Shown: piece after piece, positions 8,418 through 16,344 of the stretch
How the letters are laid out: each line of letters starts with the position of its first letter
Numbering within the stretch: the first letter of the stretch is position 1
Assembly (NCBI RefSeq): GCF_005239135.1
Contig: NZ_QKNX01000001.1
Span: 558,001 to 622,000, forward strand
DNA: 64,000 bases
Reading direction: 5' to 3'
From: Natronomonas salsuginis
GTDB lineage: Archaea; Halobacteriota; Halobacteria; Halobacteriales; Haloarculaceae
The notes under the pieces: generated by a model
Databases searched by the model: none
Told to the model about the DNA's origin: nothing
The model's input: only the letters and a program-made list of their open reading frames with translations
Translations under genes and position numbers: made by a program

Positions 8418-9122
8418 CTATAACAACCTTAGGAAGATGAAACTGAAACCACCAAGAGTTGCTAGCGAAATAACGAGTATTGCAAATACCCCAATTCCAT
8501 AAATGTCAGACAGTCTATCACGGTTATCATTTATCAGTTGTTCGTTTCCTTGAATACATCCGGCATTGTATGAGATGATTCTCTCAACGATAGCATCACC
8601 AGACTCTTCTTTTCTTAGTATTTTTTGTATTTCCTCACTATCTACACCCGGTCGAAGTGACATTTGATCACCTTCTTCGTCCACAACTAAGAAGTCAGAG
8701 AATGGTTGTGGAAGGAAATATTGACGATAGAAGCTCAACAAAGGTGCCACAGGATTATTTATAAGTATCGAGAGACCTCCTGAATCTGGTGAAAGAACAA
8801 CTAGTGCTGACGCAAATATTTTGCCGAATATAATAAGAAGGAATAGAAATAGGTAGAGTCCAATAAGAGACATCAGCGCAAGGGTTGAAGTCTCTATATT
8901 CGACAAATTCCCTTGATTGGGGAACAAGGGTGATGAAACAAATATTGAGATACCTGTCAGAAGCAGACCGCCCACGGTCAACGCGACACGTATTATTCTC
9001 GTAGCTTGAGCTTGCTGTTCTTGCACTATGTTAATTTGTTCACCGAGAACACGCTGTGTCTCTTCTAAGAGAGAAGAATTTGTATTGTCAGGGAGATCGG
9101 CCTGCATAGAATTCTCGCTCAT
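8418..9122 (-). CDS. Three-TM membrane protein of unknown function (element cargo)
   Basis: A 234-residue protein of clearly lower GC than the chromosome. A short N-terminal helix (LLEETQRVLGEQINIVQEQQAQ) precedes two transmembrane helices (about residues 42-66 and 80-108), then an acidic soluble loop of about 100 residues and a third transmembrane helix at the very C-terminus (about 212-234). The pattern of an amphipathic helix plus a TM pair resembles SLATT-type membrane effectors of conflict systems, but I cannot claim membership. It lies 108 bp downstream of the HEPN-type gene on the same strand; its 3' end is 4 bp from the integrase stop (convergent). Confidence 0.75.
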   Translation of the reverse strand: MSENSMQADLPDNTNSSLLEETQRVLGEQINIVQEQQAQATRIIRVALTVGGLLLTGISIFVSSPLFPNQGNLSNIETSTLALMSLIGLYLFLFLLIIFGKIFASALVVLSPDSGGLSILINNPVAPLLSFYRQYFLPQPFSDFLVVDEEGDQMSLRPGVDSEEIQKILRKEESGDAIVERIISYNAGCIQGNEQLINDNRDRLSDIYGIGVFAILVISLATLGGFSFIFLRLL

Positions 9123-9229
9123 CGTGACATAGTGTATTGTCTTTCATTTTAAAATGTCCGCGATACCCATTTGTGTACTCCTTCGTAGGCAAAGGAGTGC
9201 TGTCATACCAAATGAAAATTAGCTGAATC

Positions 9230-9985
9230 TTATATCTCCCGAACGAGGTCTTCTGCTTGCTTGATCAGCCGTTCAACCTCCCGCTTATCTGGTTCTTCCT
9301 CATTTGCGTGAGCGCAGTTGTTTCTTATGTCCGCAAGATAGCCCAACTGACTCCTCTTTGCGTTCGTAATTTCGCCTGCATCAGATAGGGTTTCAGCAAG
9401 AGAACGAATCCCGTCCGAATACTCATATTTCAAATCCCGTTCAGATACATTACACAGAGTAAGTAAGTGGCGTTCAAGGGCTATTCCAGCGATTACTCCA
9501 GCGGCTCTAACATTTCCTTCATCCCAGAGGTCTTTGGCTTGATACAATTCTTCTGTGATGATTTCATCCGAGATTCCTTTTCTGACCTTCAGCCGTTCCG
9601 TCTCTAATTTTGACGGAATTGAAAGGAGTATGTTCTTTTGTTTGGAAATGACTCGTCGGAGAATCCCACAGTAGTTGTCTGCCTTTGTATACTCCATTCC
9701 ATCGAAATGTAGCAGTTCATCCATATCCGAATAAGTACGTCTAAAATCTCCCTCCCTTTCTGGCATATACTCAGAAACTAACGTTAAGGCTTGGTTGTAC
9801 CAAATCTCATACTCTTCATCAACTTCGTCAACAATTCCCCAGTCTATTCGGTCTGTTTTAATCTTCTTCGCAGAAGTCGAGTCCTGCGCGAGATTATACA
9901 ACGTACTATTTATCTCTTCAATCTCCTCAACAAGACGGTCTATCTTTTCCTCCACTTCTTCCAACTTCTCTCTGCTTGTGGCCAT
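9230..9985 (-). CDS. HEPN-type protein with RX4H motif (element cargo)
   Basis: A 251-residue protein from ATG 9985; a TTG nine codons upstream is less likely. An N-terminal coiled coil (about residues 5-32, EKLEEVEEKIDRLVEEIEE) is followed by a mid domain and a C-terminal all-helical domain. That domain has the pattern AAGVIAGIALERHLLTLC ... YLADIRNNCAHANE, with the RX4H signature of HEPN domains at about residues 221-226. HEPN domains are often RNases in toxin-antitoxin, abortive-infection and CRISPR systems. This form also resembles DUF4145-like proteins, some of them without known activity. Low GC and the neighbouring membrane protein suggest a two-gene cargo module. No nucleotidyltransferase antitoxin partner is visible. 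Confidence 0.75.
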   Translation of the reverse strand: MATSREKLEEVEEKIDRLVEEIEEINSTLYNLAQDSTSAKKIKTDRIDWGIVDEVDEEYEIWYNQALTLVSEYMPEREGDFRRTYSDMDELLHFDGMEYTKADNYCGILRRVISKQKNILLSIPSKLETERLKVRKGISDEIITEELYQAKDLWDEGNVRAAGVIAGIALERHLLTLCNVSERDLKYEYSDGIRSLAETLSDAGEITNAKRSQLGYLADIRNNCAHANEEEPDKREVERLIKQAEDLVREI

Positions 9986-10304
9986 TATTGTATCTGATAG
10001 TAGAACATCCAAAAAGATTCGTCCGGGTTTCAGTAATCAGCGGGAACGCTCTCTGCCGGTTGTAACATGAATCTGGAAGAGGTCTTCCGAATCAACGTTA
10101 CCTGCCTCGCGGAGATGGGCTGTTTACCGGGCGCGTAAGGGCTTCTTGGAGCAATATAAGCATCAGGAAGGGCTTCTCGTCCGATAAGACAGTACCGGTT
10201 CGACGTACTGATTGGGTGCCTCTGGTTGCCTTAGGCGGTAAGGTTATATTATCTGACGCGGTCGGGATGGGGGGTCGGATTCGACCAGTCCTCCTTAATT
10301 CACA
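9986..10304. other. Divergent intergenic region inside the element
   Basis: About 320 bp between the divergent HEPN gene and the gene at 10305. It holds the promoters of both: a gaatctttttgg box (minus strand) upstream of the HEPN gene, and a TATA-like aaggttatatta around 10240-10251 upstream of 10305. No gene is supported here. Confidence 0.4.
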
Positions 10305-10862
10305 ATGAGCACCAGCGACCAGCAACCGGTTTTTCGAGATTGGAGCGCCCTAGTTGGCGGGAACGCACCGACCAACGACAAGATAATTCAGTGGTTCGGA
10401 AATCCGATATACCGCCCAGATACTAACAACGCCACCAAGATCGTCCCAGAAGGGGGATTCAAAGATCAGAAAAACGCAAAGAAGTGGAAACGTCTTGACC
10501 TCTACAACAGCGGGATTAACCTCAAGTGGAACGACACAGCGCGAATAAATTGGCAGTTCAACCGTCACCTCATCCGAGCTGTCACTTCCCAACTTGAACT
10601 CCCGCGTTTACTCCGCAAGCGTGTCCACGCGGAATTTCTGCGGCTCAATCTTGGCGATAAGGGTGTGTTTGCGGGTCTCACGGCCTTCTCTGTCGCTACT
10701 GTGATTATGCATCACGGCGACTATTGCGACAGGAACTACCACCCGAATCAGCCCCGAGATCGCCGTGACGCTGTCTGTAATTGGTTTGCCGACACGGAGG
10801 GATTTACTGAGTCAGAAATTGCCAGCGAGTATACCAAGTTCCAAGCCCAATTCCTCACGTAG
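10305..10862 (+). CDS. Hypothetical protein of the integrative element
   Basis: I do not recognise this 185-residue protein. It has a soluble, helix-rich C-terminal half (FNRHLIRAVTSQLELPRLL, then FAGLTAFSVATVIMHHGDYC) that reads like a small helical bundle, and scattered Cys/His residues (MHHGDYCDRNYH, DAVCNWF). The N-terminal part (QWFGNPIYRPDTNNATKIVP) looks like a globular domain. Codon use is plausible and a TATA-like box lies upstream. Being in a 4 kb element next to an integrase, a replication or regulatory role is possible, but nothing in the sequence proves it. Confidence 0.65.
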   Translation: MSTSDQQPVFRDWSALVGGNAPTNDKIIQWFGNPIYRPDTNNATKIVPEGGFKDQKNAKKWKRLDLYNSGINLKWNDTARINWQFNRHLIRAVTSQLELPRLLRKRVHAEFLRLNLGDKGVFAGLTAFSVATVIMHHGDYCDRNYHPNQPRDRRDAVCNWFADTEGFTESEIASEYTKFQAQFLT

Positions 10863-11470
10863 AAGGGGCCTTACAGACTCGGCAGGAGACCCTATATATA
10901 CCCCCGGCTATTCGATAGGGCGGAAAGAGGGTGATGAGGTGGGAACCCCTTAGAGGGAAGGCCGGGATTTGGGCGTCCCTCGGTGTGTTCTATCGGAATA
11001 ATCACGGCGATCAGGATTCGGATTGACGAACTCGTGGACGCGGCGAGTTCCCGCTGTGCTAGACTCTCAGATCGGGACAAGCTTACTACCGTTATCGACC
11101 CAGTGAAACCCTATGATAAACCCAGTTCCTCATCGGTGACGGTCAGTTCGGGCAACCGTGGGTGACTCCATCGAGATTCTAGCCGATGTTGTGGCGAAGA
11201 TTCCCGCCCGATTCGGTTGTTTTCGGGGATTGACGAACCGCCCCTGTGCAGGATGCTCCGCAGTAATATCAAGTAGACCGTTTGGAGTTACTTTTCGTCA
11301 TTTTCCGAAACCGCCGCACGCACACGGGGGATTGCGCTTACGGGCTTCCTTTCCAGACGCTATTCACCGGCAAAACACGCCGAGAAACGGGTGGCATTCG
11401 CGGCTCTTATCGGCGATAGAGTTATGATAGAAGGGCGCTGTCTGTGAATTACAGTCTGCGCCGCAGGCGC
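10863..11470. other. Non-coding stretch at the right end of the element
   Basis: About 600 bp without a supported gene. Several short open frames (60-90 codons) exist on both strands but lack start signals, acidic bias or recognisable motifs. It holds a TATA-like ctatatatac at about 10893 and an inverted repeat just before the right att copy. It may contain element regulatory or replication sequence. Confidence 0.4.
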
Positions 11471-11471
11471 A
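11457..11471. repeat. Small perfect hairpin abutting the right att core
   Basis: tgcgcc-gca-ggcgca is a perfect 6 bp inverted repeat with a 3 base loop. It ends exactly where the att core begins. On the minus strand it follows the tRNA 3' end, so it could serve as a processing or termination structure, or as an integrase site. Confidence 0.4.
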
Positions 11472-11506
11472 AGCCTAGGCCGGGATTTGAACCCGGGCTC
11501 TCGTCC
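11471..11506 (-). repeat. Right att copy inside the intact tRNA-Thr gene
   Basis: This is the 3' half of the intact tRNA-Thr(GGT). It repeats 7301-7336 with 34 of 36 identities; the offset is 4170 bp, which gives the element length. Because the complete tRNA is at this end, the element inserted downstream of the tRNA and regenerated its 3' end. Confidence 0.87.
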
Positions 11507-11543
11507 TTACCAAGGACGCGCTTTACCGCTAAGCTACCCAGGC
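11472..11543 (-). tRNA. tRNA-Thr (anticodon GGT)
   Basis: On the minus strand the gene starts GCCTGGGTAGCTTAGC. The acceptor stem pairs GCCTGGG with CCTAGGC (one G-U). The anticodon stem is CGTCC/GGACG with loop TTGGTAA, so the anticodon is GGT (threonine). The T arm is CCCGG-GTTCAAAT-CCCGG-like. The discriminator base is U. The 3' half is the integration site of the adjacent element. Confidence 0.95.
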
Positions 11544-11630
11544 AGGCACTCTCTGGTAGCCGGGTTTTATTGTTAGTCGTTTCGATTCCCGCGCGCCGTG
11601 AGACGGTTTCGCCACCGCCAGGGACTCACA

Positions 11631-12302
11631 CTACGTCCCCGAGGACTGGGAGAACTCGCCGGGCGTGGTGGTGTCGGGGCTTGCGACCGCGGTCGAAAGT
11701 CGTTCGGAAACGCCGACGAGCGCCGTTTCCGAGCCCGGAAGCGGATCGGTCCCCAGTTCCTCGGCGAGCCCGTCGGCGACCGCGTCGATCGGATCGGTGA
11801 TCGTCCCGAAGGCGACGTCAGCTCCCGCACGGACCGCGGTACGGACGAAGTCGGCTTCGAGTCGTCGGTCGAGCGACGCACGCTCGGATTCGGCGGCCGT
11901 CTCGCGGCGCGTCTGGTCGCGGCCGAACTGCCGGACGGCCTCGACGACATCCATCGCGACGCCCGTGTGGGCGAGATACTCGAATCCGCGGGCGACGAGC
12001 ACCTCGGCGGCGATGACGTTCAGATCGCCCTCGGATCGATCGCCGGTCGTCCACGGGTCGGTGTGGATGAGCTCGCGTGAGAGTCGGAGCCCCTCGTAAC
12101 TCATCTGGACGCCGGCACTGCGACGTGCGGCCACGTCGAGTTCGACGGCGTCGTCGAGCGTCATCGCGGTCAGCACCGTGAGCGCACCGGGGGTCATCGA
12201 CGCCGACTCGAGCACCTCCTCGAGCCGCATCCGGAGGGCGTCGGGACCGATGTCGTCGATCCCCTCGCGGAACGCGGCCCGAGCGTGCGCGGTTTCGTCC
12301 AT
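11631..12302 (-). CDS. Conserved haloarchaeal hypothetical protein (DUF7114-like)
   Basis: A 223-residue, acidic, helix-rich soluble protein without signal peptide or TM segment. Repeated helical segments (DALRMRLEEVLESASMTPGA, VLVARGFEYLAHTGVAMD, EAVRQFGRDQTRRETAAE) resemble the all-alpha folds of polyprenyl synthase-like proteins, but the Asp-rich catalytic motifs are not present in recognisable form. I place it in a haloarchaea-only family that I recall as DUF7114, of unknown function. It is divergent from the enoyl-CoA hydratase gene. Confidence 0.75.
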   Translation of the reverse strand: MDETAHARAAFREGIDDIGPDALRMRLEEVLESASMTPGALTVLTAMTLDDAVELDVAARRSAGVQMSYEGLRLSRELIHTDPWTTGDRSEGDLNVIAAEVLVARGFEYLAHTGVAMDVVEAVRQFGRDQTRRETAAESERASLDRRLEADFVRTAVRAGADVAFGTITDPIDAVADGLAEELGTDPLPGSETALVGVSERLSTAVASPDTTTPGEFSQSSGT

Positions 12303-12451
12303 CTATCGCCGTGTAGGGACGGGAGAGCCAAATCAGTTTGGAAAGCGTTGATGCGTCGATTGCCGGATAGATCGCACGGACGGCCCATCGATCGGCCGAC
12401 GAGACCGGACGGATCGTAGCACTTACCCTCCTCACCGTCGGCCTTGTGGTA

Positions 12452-13153
12452 ATGATCGACATCGACGACCAGGGCGACGTTCGCGTCGTCACCCTCGATA
12501 GGGCCGACCGACGGAACGCGATCACGCTGGCTGGCCTCGAAGCGCTCAAAGTCGCGGTGCGCGACCCACCGACGCCCGTCATCTATCTCCGTGGTTCGGG
12601 TGTGGCGTTCTGTGCCGGTGCCGACCTCGAGACCGTTGGGAGCCTCGCGACCGAAGGCGGCGTCGAACCGTTCGTTCGGCAGGGGCAGCGGACCGCCGAC
12701 GCGATCGAGAGCAGCCCCGCAACCGTCATCGCCGGCATCGACGGGGCGGCTCGCGGCGGCGGGATCGAACTCGCGCTCGCCTGCGACCTGCGGGTGGCGA
12801 CCCTCGATGCGACGTTCGGCGAACCGGGCGTGACCTTCGGGTTGTTCGGGTCGTGGGGCGGGACGGTTCGCCTGCCCGAGATCGTCGGTATGGGAGACGC
12901 GCTCGATTTCTCCCTGTCTGGTCGGGTGTTGGACGCGGAGGAGGCGCTCCGGATCGGCCTCATCTCGCGGATCGTCGACGATCCTCGCTCGGTCGCTGAG
13001 GAAGTCGCCGACAACGATCCGGCGGCGCTCCGTCACATCAAAGCTCGGATCCGAGATCGGGGCGATAAGGAGGACAAGGAGGCTGCGGAGATCGAGTCAT
13101 TCCGGACGCTCGTCGAGACGCACGCGGAGAAACTCCAGCAGTTCGGCGAGTGA
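12452..13153 (+). CDS. Enoyl-CoA hydratase/isomerase family protein
   Basis: A 233-residue crotonase-fold protein, somewhat shorter than the usual 255-265. Oxyanion-hole segments are visible: FCAGADLETVG and IAGIDGAARGGGIELALACDLRVA, then DATFGEPGVTFGLFGSWGGT. Family members hydrate or isomerise enoyl-CoA esters. The position of the usual catalytic Glu is occupied in the GEPGVTFG stretch. The ATG at 12452 is preferred over the GTG at 12446. The exact substrate is unknown. Confidence 0.88.
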   Translation: MIDIDDQGDVRVVTLDRADRRNAITLAGLEALKVAVRDPPTPVIYLRGSGVAFCAGADLETVGSLATEGGVEPFVRQGQRTADAIESSPATVIAGIDGAARGGGIELALACDLRVATLDATFGEPGVTFGLFGSWGGTVRLPEIVGMGDALDFSLSGRVLDAEEALRIGLISRIVDDPRSVAEEVADNDPAALRHIKARIRDRGDKEDKEAAEIESFRTLVETHAEKLQQFGE

Positions 13154-13166
13154 CGGGACGGTCGGT

Positions 13167-13994
13167 TTACAGCGGCTCCGGGGCCGGTGGCATCGATCGC
13201 TTGTGCGCGCTCGTCTCGTGGAGTTCGACGACGCGATCGACCGCCGTTTCGGGCACGTCGAGCGTCTCGATCGTCGCGTGTTTCGAGAGCGGACCGTGGA
13301 CGTGCAGCGCCAAGATAGCGTCGAGATCGTCGTAGCTCAGTCCCATCTCCTCCTCGTCGGTCTGGCCCTCCCACATCGCCGCCGTGGGTGTTCGGGTCAC
13401 GAGGTCGTCCGGCACGCCGAGATCGCGGGCGAGTTGGCGAACCTGACACTTGTAGAGGTTGCCGATGGGGTTGCAGTCGACCGCCTGATCTCCGTACTTC
13501 GTGAAGTAGCCCGTCGCCGCCTCGGATCGGTTCCCCGTCCCGAGGACGAGCCGACTCTCGGCGTTGGCGACGAAATAGTTCAACACCCCACGAGTGCGGA
13601 CTCGAACGTTGCCGAGCGCCATCCGGTCTTCGGCGGCGTGCTCCGGCGCCGCCTCGACGAACGCATTGACGATCGGGCCGATCTCGATCGTGTCGTATTC
13701 GATACCCAGCGTCTCGGCGACCTGCTCGGCGTCCGTCTCGTCCGCGTCGGGGTTGACCGAACTCGGCAATACGAGTCCGTGAACGTTCTCCGCACCGAGC
13801 GCCTCGGCTGCGAGGTAGGCGATGGTCGTCGAGTCGATCCCGCCCGACAGTCCGAGTACCGCGCCGTCAGCGCCGGCGTCCTCGACGAGATCAGCGATGA
13901 ACTGGACGATGTGCTCGCGATATGCTTCGAGTTCGGTGTCGGAAAAGCGCAGTTCGATCCCCGTTTTCTCCACGAAGGCTTTCGAATCCGTCAT
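13167..13994 (-). CDS. nadE: NAD+ synthase, ammonia-dependent type
   Basis: NadE adenylates deamido-NAD+ and transfers ammonia to make NAD+. The 275-residue protein has the PP-loop SGGIDST at residues 50-56, and the substrate-binding stretches LVLGTGNRSEAATGYFTKYG and GNLYKCQVRQLARDLG typical of NadE. There is no glutaminase domain, so it uses free ammonia. The start is the ATG at 13994 (MTDSKAFVEK); the TTG two codons earlier is unlikely. The gene converges on the hydratase gene with 13 bp between stops. Confidence 0.95.
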   Translation of the reverse strand: MTDSKAFVEKTGIELRFSDTELEAYREHIVQFIADLVEDAGADGAVLGLSGGIDSTTIAYLAAEALGAENVHGLVLPSSVNPDADETDAEQVAETLGIEYDTIEIGPIVNAFVEAAPEHAAEDRMALGNVRVRTRGVLNYFVANAESRLVLGTGNRSEAATGYFTKYGDQAVDCNPIGNLYKCQVRQLARDLGVPDDLVTRTPTAAMWEGQTDEEEMGLSYDDLDAILALHVHGPLSKHATIETLDVPETAVDRVVELHETSAHKRSMPPAPEPL

Positions 13995-14136
13995 TGCCAA
14001 CCAGTTCGGCCGCTCGGCACTAATACCCTATCGTTCGCGCAATCTTTCTGGACGCCCGTCCGGTTCGGCTGCCGGCAGGGTGCCCTAACGCCGAGACGCT
14101 ACGTTCAAGTACGGCCGGTCGGTATCGTTCGAGTGC

Positions 14137-14207
14137 GCGCCGTTGGTCCAGTGGTAGGACATTGGCTTCCCAAGCCAATAGCCCGGGTTCAATTCCCGGA
14201 CGGCGCA
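14137..14207 (+). tRNA. tRNA-Gly (anticodon CCC)
   Basis: Acceptor strands GCGCCGT and ACGGCGC pair perfectly, with discriminator A at 14207. The D arm contains GGTCCAGTGGTAGGAC. The anticodon stem is TTGGC/GCCAA with loop TTCCCAA, giving anticodon CCC (glycine). The T arm is CCGGG-TTCAATT-CCCGG. Sequences resembling its 3' end recur twice just downstream (see repeats). Confidence 0.95.
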
Positions 14208-14219
14208 CTTCTTTCGGTC

Positions 14220-14272
14220 GTTTACCGCCCGACTTCTCGTTCGTTTCACTCACGAGAATCCCGGCTGGCGCA
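14220..14272 (+). repeat. 53 bp direct repeat, copy 1, ending like the tRNA-Gly 3' end
   Basis: This copy matches 14286-14338 at 50 of 53 positions (offset 66 bp). It ends aatcccggctggcgca, which resembles the last bases of the tRNA-Gly gene (aattcccggacggcgca). The middle part (cttctcgttcgtttcactca) is a sequence often seen near haloarchaeal tRNAs. Confidence 0.75.
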
Positions 14273-14285
14273 ATCCCCCCCAGCC

Positions 14286-14338
14286 GTTTGCCGTCCGACT
14301 TCTCGTTCGTTTCACTCACGAGAATCCCGGATGGCGCA
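14286..14338 (+). repeat. 53 bp direct repeat, copy 2, ending like the tRNA-Gly 3' end
   Basis: Second copy, with mismatches at 14290, 14294 and 14331 relative to copy 1. It ends aatcccggatggcgcacttct; the tRNA-Gly end and its flank read aattcccggacggcgcacttctt. The shared flank beyond the tRNA end indicates duplication of a tRNA-end segment, such as repeated integration and excision scars, rather than chance. Confidence 0.75.
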
Positions 14339-14757
14339 CTTCTACCGAACGAAGTGGGTAACTTGACCTCCTCGACGCCCTGAACGACGTGGGATCCGGC
14401 CACCGGAGTTCCGCCGAGTGTGGCGTTCGAGGTACCAACCCGCACGCAAGCGGAACCGGCAGCACACCCGAGGAACTCTCGTTTCCTCCCCTGTATAGGG
14501 CTGTGGCCCGCTCAAAGAGGTCGTTCGAAAATCAGAGATGTTCGTGACCACGAGAGACTCCGTCTCTCGGACGACCCCTCGGAATCCGTGTCATTGCCGT
14601 ACGAACCACCGCTGGTTCGCCACCCCTTGTGGCTCGGGGACGGCATCTCACCGAACCCGTAGCACCCCATGCTACACGAGACCACAACAAAACGATTGAA
14701 ACTGGCCGAAAACGCCGTCGTCAGAAACACTATCAGCCCGGTTGCCGAACCACGTCT

Positions 14758-16119
14758 ATGGACGTCGTCAACCCCGCGACCGGCGAAACAGTCGAGACGT
14801 ACGAAACTGACAGCAGCGCAGAGGTAGAAGCCAAACTCGATCGCGCAACCGACGCGTTCGAGACGTGGCGGGATCGCCCGCTCCGCGAACGCGAGGAGCT
14901 CCTCGCGCGCGCCGGCGAGGTGCTGCGCGAGAACAAACACGAGTACGCCGAGACGATGACCGAGGAGATGGGCAAGCCGATCTCCCAGTCGATTGGCGAG
15001 GTGGAAAAGTGCGCGTGGGTGTGCGATCACTACGCCGAACACGCGAGCGCGTATCTCGAACCCGACGGCCACCCCAGTCCGCCGGGAACACGGGTCAAAA
15101 CGGTGTACGATCCGCTCGGCCCCGTGCTCGCGGTGATGCCGTGGAACTTCCCGCTCTGGCAGGTGTTTCGGTTCGCCGCCCCCTACCTCGTGGCCGGGAA
15201 CGTCGGCCTCTTGAAACACGCCTCGAACGTCCCCGGCTCGGCGCTCGCGATCGAGGAGGTGTTCCGGGAGGCCGGGTTCCCCGAGGGTGTGTTCCAGACG
15301 CTGTTGATCCCGTCGAGCGCCGTCGAGGACGTGCTCGTTGACCACCGGGTTCGGGCCGCCACGCTGACCGGGAGCGGCCCCGCTGGTCGAGCGGTCGCGT
15401 CGACCGCGGGCGATAATTTGAAAAAGACCGTCCTCGAGTTAGGCGGCAGCGACCCGTTCGTCGTTCTCGACGACGCCGACATCGAGGCCGCCGTCGAGAC
15501 CGGCACGTGGGCGCGAAACCTGAACGGCGGACAGTCCTGTATCGCCGCGAAGCGCTTCATCGTCCACACCGACGTGTACGACGCGTTCGTCGACCGGTTC
15601 GTCTCGGAGGTCGAAGCGCTCGTCGTGGGCGATCCGACCGACGAGGACACCGACGTGGGGCCGCAGGCCCGCGCGGGGCTTATGACGGAGCTCCACGAGC
15701 AGGTCGAAGCGAGCGTCGAGGCCGGCGCGACCGTGCTGACGGGCGGCGAACCGCTCGACGGCGACGGGGCGTTTTATCCGCCGACGGTGCTCGCCGACGT
15801 CCCCGAGGGCTGTCCGGCCGACACCGAGGAGACGTTCGGCCCGGTGGCGTCCGTCTACGAGGTCGACGACGAGGCGGCCGCGATCGAGAAGGCCAACGAC
15901 ACCGAGTTCGGGCTCGGCGCGAGCGTCTGGACGGAGGACCGCCACCGCGGCGAGGCGATCGCCCGACGGATCGACGCGGGCTGCGTCTACGTCAACGAAC
16001 TGGTGAAATCCGACCCGCGGGTCCCGTTCGGCGGCATCAAGGAGTCGGGCTACGGGCGGGAGCTCTCCGAACCCGGGATCAAGGAGTTCGTCAACCGAAA
16101 GACCGTCTGGGTGAACTGA
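14758..16119 (+). CDS. NAD(P)-dependent aldehyde (succinate-semialdehyde type) dehydrogenase
   Basis: A 453-residue aldehyde dehydrogenase that oxidises an aldehyde to the acid. The N-terminus MDVVNPATGETVETY and the segments VMPWNFPLWQVFRFAAPYL and TLTGSGPAGRAVA are typical of the succinate-semialdehyde group. The general base Glu227 (LELGGSDPF) and nucleophile Cys261 (NGGQSCIAAKR) are both present. The ATG at 14758 fits the family; 43 upstream codons in the same frame do not. It precedes the 2-oxoacid dehydrogenase operon by 225 bp. The physiological aldehyde is unknown. Confidence 0.93.
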   Translation: MDVVNPATGETVETYETDSSAEVEAKLDRATDAFETWRDRPLREREELLARAGEVLRENKHEYAETMTEEMGKPISQSIGEVEKCAWVCDHYAEHASAYLEPDGHPSPPGTRVKTVYDPLGPVLAVMPWNFPLWQVFRFAAPYLVAGNVGLLKHASNVPGSALAIEEVFREAGFPEGVFQTLLIPSSAVEDVLVDHRVRAATLTGSGPAGRAVASTAGDNLKKTVLELGGSDPFVVLDDADIEAAVETGTWARNLNGGQSCIAAKRFIVHTDVYDAFVDRFVSEVEALVVGDPTDEDTDVGPQARAGLMTELHEQVEASVEAGATVLTGGEPLDGDGAFYPPTVLADVPEGCPADTEETFGPVASVYEVDDEAAAIEKANDTEFGLGASVWTEDRHRGEAIARRIDAGCVYVNELVKSDPRVPFGGIKESGYGRELSEPGIKEFVNRKTVWVN

Positions 16120-16344
16120 TCTCGAGGGTGGTGTAGCGGCGAACTGCTTCGTTTGTGATCGCCCCCGTGGCGTTTCGAACGGACGGGCGTTCGAACGCGA
16201 ACCGGTCACTCGGTATTCACACCTGGGCGAACCTGACGACGAATCGACCGACGACCTGTCTGTTTCCATCAGTATCACGGCGTGAGAACGTCGGAGCGAT
16301 ATATCTCGACAGGGGCTGTGGTTCTCCCCAACGGGAGAGACACA

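Larger units (their letters stand above)
14208..14757. other. Intergenic region with tRNA-Gly 3'-end repeats
   Basis: About 550 bp between tRNA-Gly and the aldehyde dehydrogenase gene. The first 130 bp hold two copies of a 53 bp repeat with tRNA-Gly-like ends (listed separately). From 14345 to 14757 I see no gene. The frame upstream of the dehydrogenase start is open but encodes basic, unconserved residues. Confidence 0.5.
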
